From Deinococcales bacterium (GTDB lineage Bacteria; Deinococcota; Deinococci; Deinococcales; JAAFIG01): a stretch of 36,820 bases of DNA. The translations under genes were made by a program, and so were the position numbers. The notes beneath the pieces were generated by a model. The model ran no database searches, had not been told where the DNA came from, and saw nothing but the letters and a program-made list of their open reading frames with translations. Location of the stretch: NCBI GenBank assembly GCA_025352125.1, contig JANXTZ010000056.1:1-36820 (forward strand), in the 5' to 3' direction. How positions within the stretch are numbered: position 1 is the stretch's first letter; every line of letters begins with the position of its first letter. Below, one piece after another: positions 36,457 to 36,820 of this stretch.

Positions 36457-36820
36457 TTAATTCAGGGGCATTAACACAATTGGTCTTGCTGCAATTGGTG
36501 ACGGCAAAAGATCAATCATTTCTGTTTTGATTTCCGCTTCAAGCACATGCCTGTACACGTCATAAGTCATGGTGATGCTCGAGTGACCCAGTATCTTTGA
36601 AACCGCTTCGACTTTGACACCACGGCGCAGCATCAAAGTGCCTGCCGTGTGCCGTAGGTCGTGCGGTGTGATCGTTGGCAATGGTTGCCCGTCTCGAATC
36701 AAGGCTTCGATGCCTTGGCGTTCTGTAGCTTTGAAAACACGGTGTCCTCGAGCAATCTTCTTTAAATCCCTTTCATCATGACCCGTGTAATACGTCCAGC
36801 TTGACCATGCCGTAATTTCG
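36457..36820 (-). CDS. Tyrosine recombinase/integrase, C-terminal part (runs off window)
   Basis: The frame is open from the window edge to the stop at 36457, giving the last 120 or so residues of a phage-type integrase. It has the HxxR box in [31 protein letters not shown] with the second His and the nucleophile Tyr, and a short C-terminal tail. The first catalytic Arg would be outside the window. It lies 97 bp from the 3' end of tRNA-Pro and points towards it, the usual arrangement for elements integrated at a tRNA. The integrated DNA would extend to the right. It contains two CTCGAG copies. Confidence 0.88.
   Translation of the reverse strand, partial: EITAWSSWTYYTGHDERDLKKIARGHRVFKATERQGIEALIRDGQPLPTITPHDLRHTAGTLMLRRGVKVEAVSKILGHSSITMTYDVYRHVLEAEIKTEMIDLLPSPIAARPIVLMPLN

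Overview
This looks like a moderate-GC (about half G+C by eye) bacterial chromosome segment, probably from the Deinococcota (Deinococcus/Thermus relatives). The pointers are adjacent eno and pyk, rplJ-rplL without rplKA or rpoBC beside them, many genes whose -10 box lies 5-6 nt before the start codon (the leaderless arrangement well known in Deinococcus), and a TrpRS of the auxiliary kind known from Deinococcus. The assignment is inference. The strongest genome-level feature is the palindrome CTCGAG, which I counted about 227 times (roughly one per 160 bp, against about 9 expected by chance), in genes and between them.

Layout. 1-260: remnant of an IS1-like transposase (-). 333-1570: rplJ-rplL (-) behind an L10-leader RNA with an attenuator. 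1557-6303: a ROK repressor (-) divergent from a xylose-type ABC importer (binding protein, permease, single-domain ATPase). 6372-8245: a secreted vanadium-haloperoxidase/PAP2 protein facing a cell-wall amidase. 8330-13081: a tryptophan cluster: trp leader peptide and attenuator, trpE, a REP-associated transposase gene (RAYT) interrupted by a REP hairpin, trpS, a tautomerase-family gene, trpG and ridA. 13104-18737: a small secreted protein, REP-like hairpins, arginase, a divergent class II aldolase, pyruvate kinase and enolase. 18862-26719: a chemosensory cluster (CheY-like regulator divergent from cheW-cheR-cheW-mcp-cheA/REC, then a NarL-type regulator). 26864-32481: alkaline phosphatase, a small exported CxxC protein, a GNAT acetyltransferase and recG. 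32516-33622: an AT-rich, foreign-looking secreted protein. 33872-36068: an MFS exporter and a Ser/Thr kinase. 36283-36820: tRNA-Pro(GGG) with a tyrosine integrase abutting it, probably the edge of an integrated element.

Functional links. The xylose importer and ROK repressor form one inducible sugar-uptake unit. The trp cluster is controlled by ribosome-stalling attenuation: a 14-residue leader with three consecutive Trp codons, and mutually exclusive hairpins that can be drawn base by base. The chemosensory genes overlap by 4 nt (ATGA) and are probably one transcript. At least five REP-like hairpins, most with the GTAG foot known for RAYT targets, are scattered here; one sits inside the RAYT gene and its GTAG supplies an in-frame stop.
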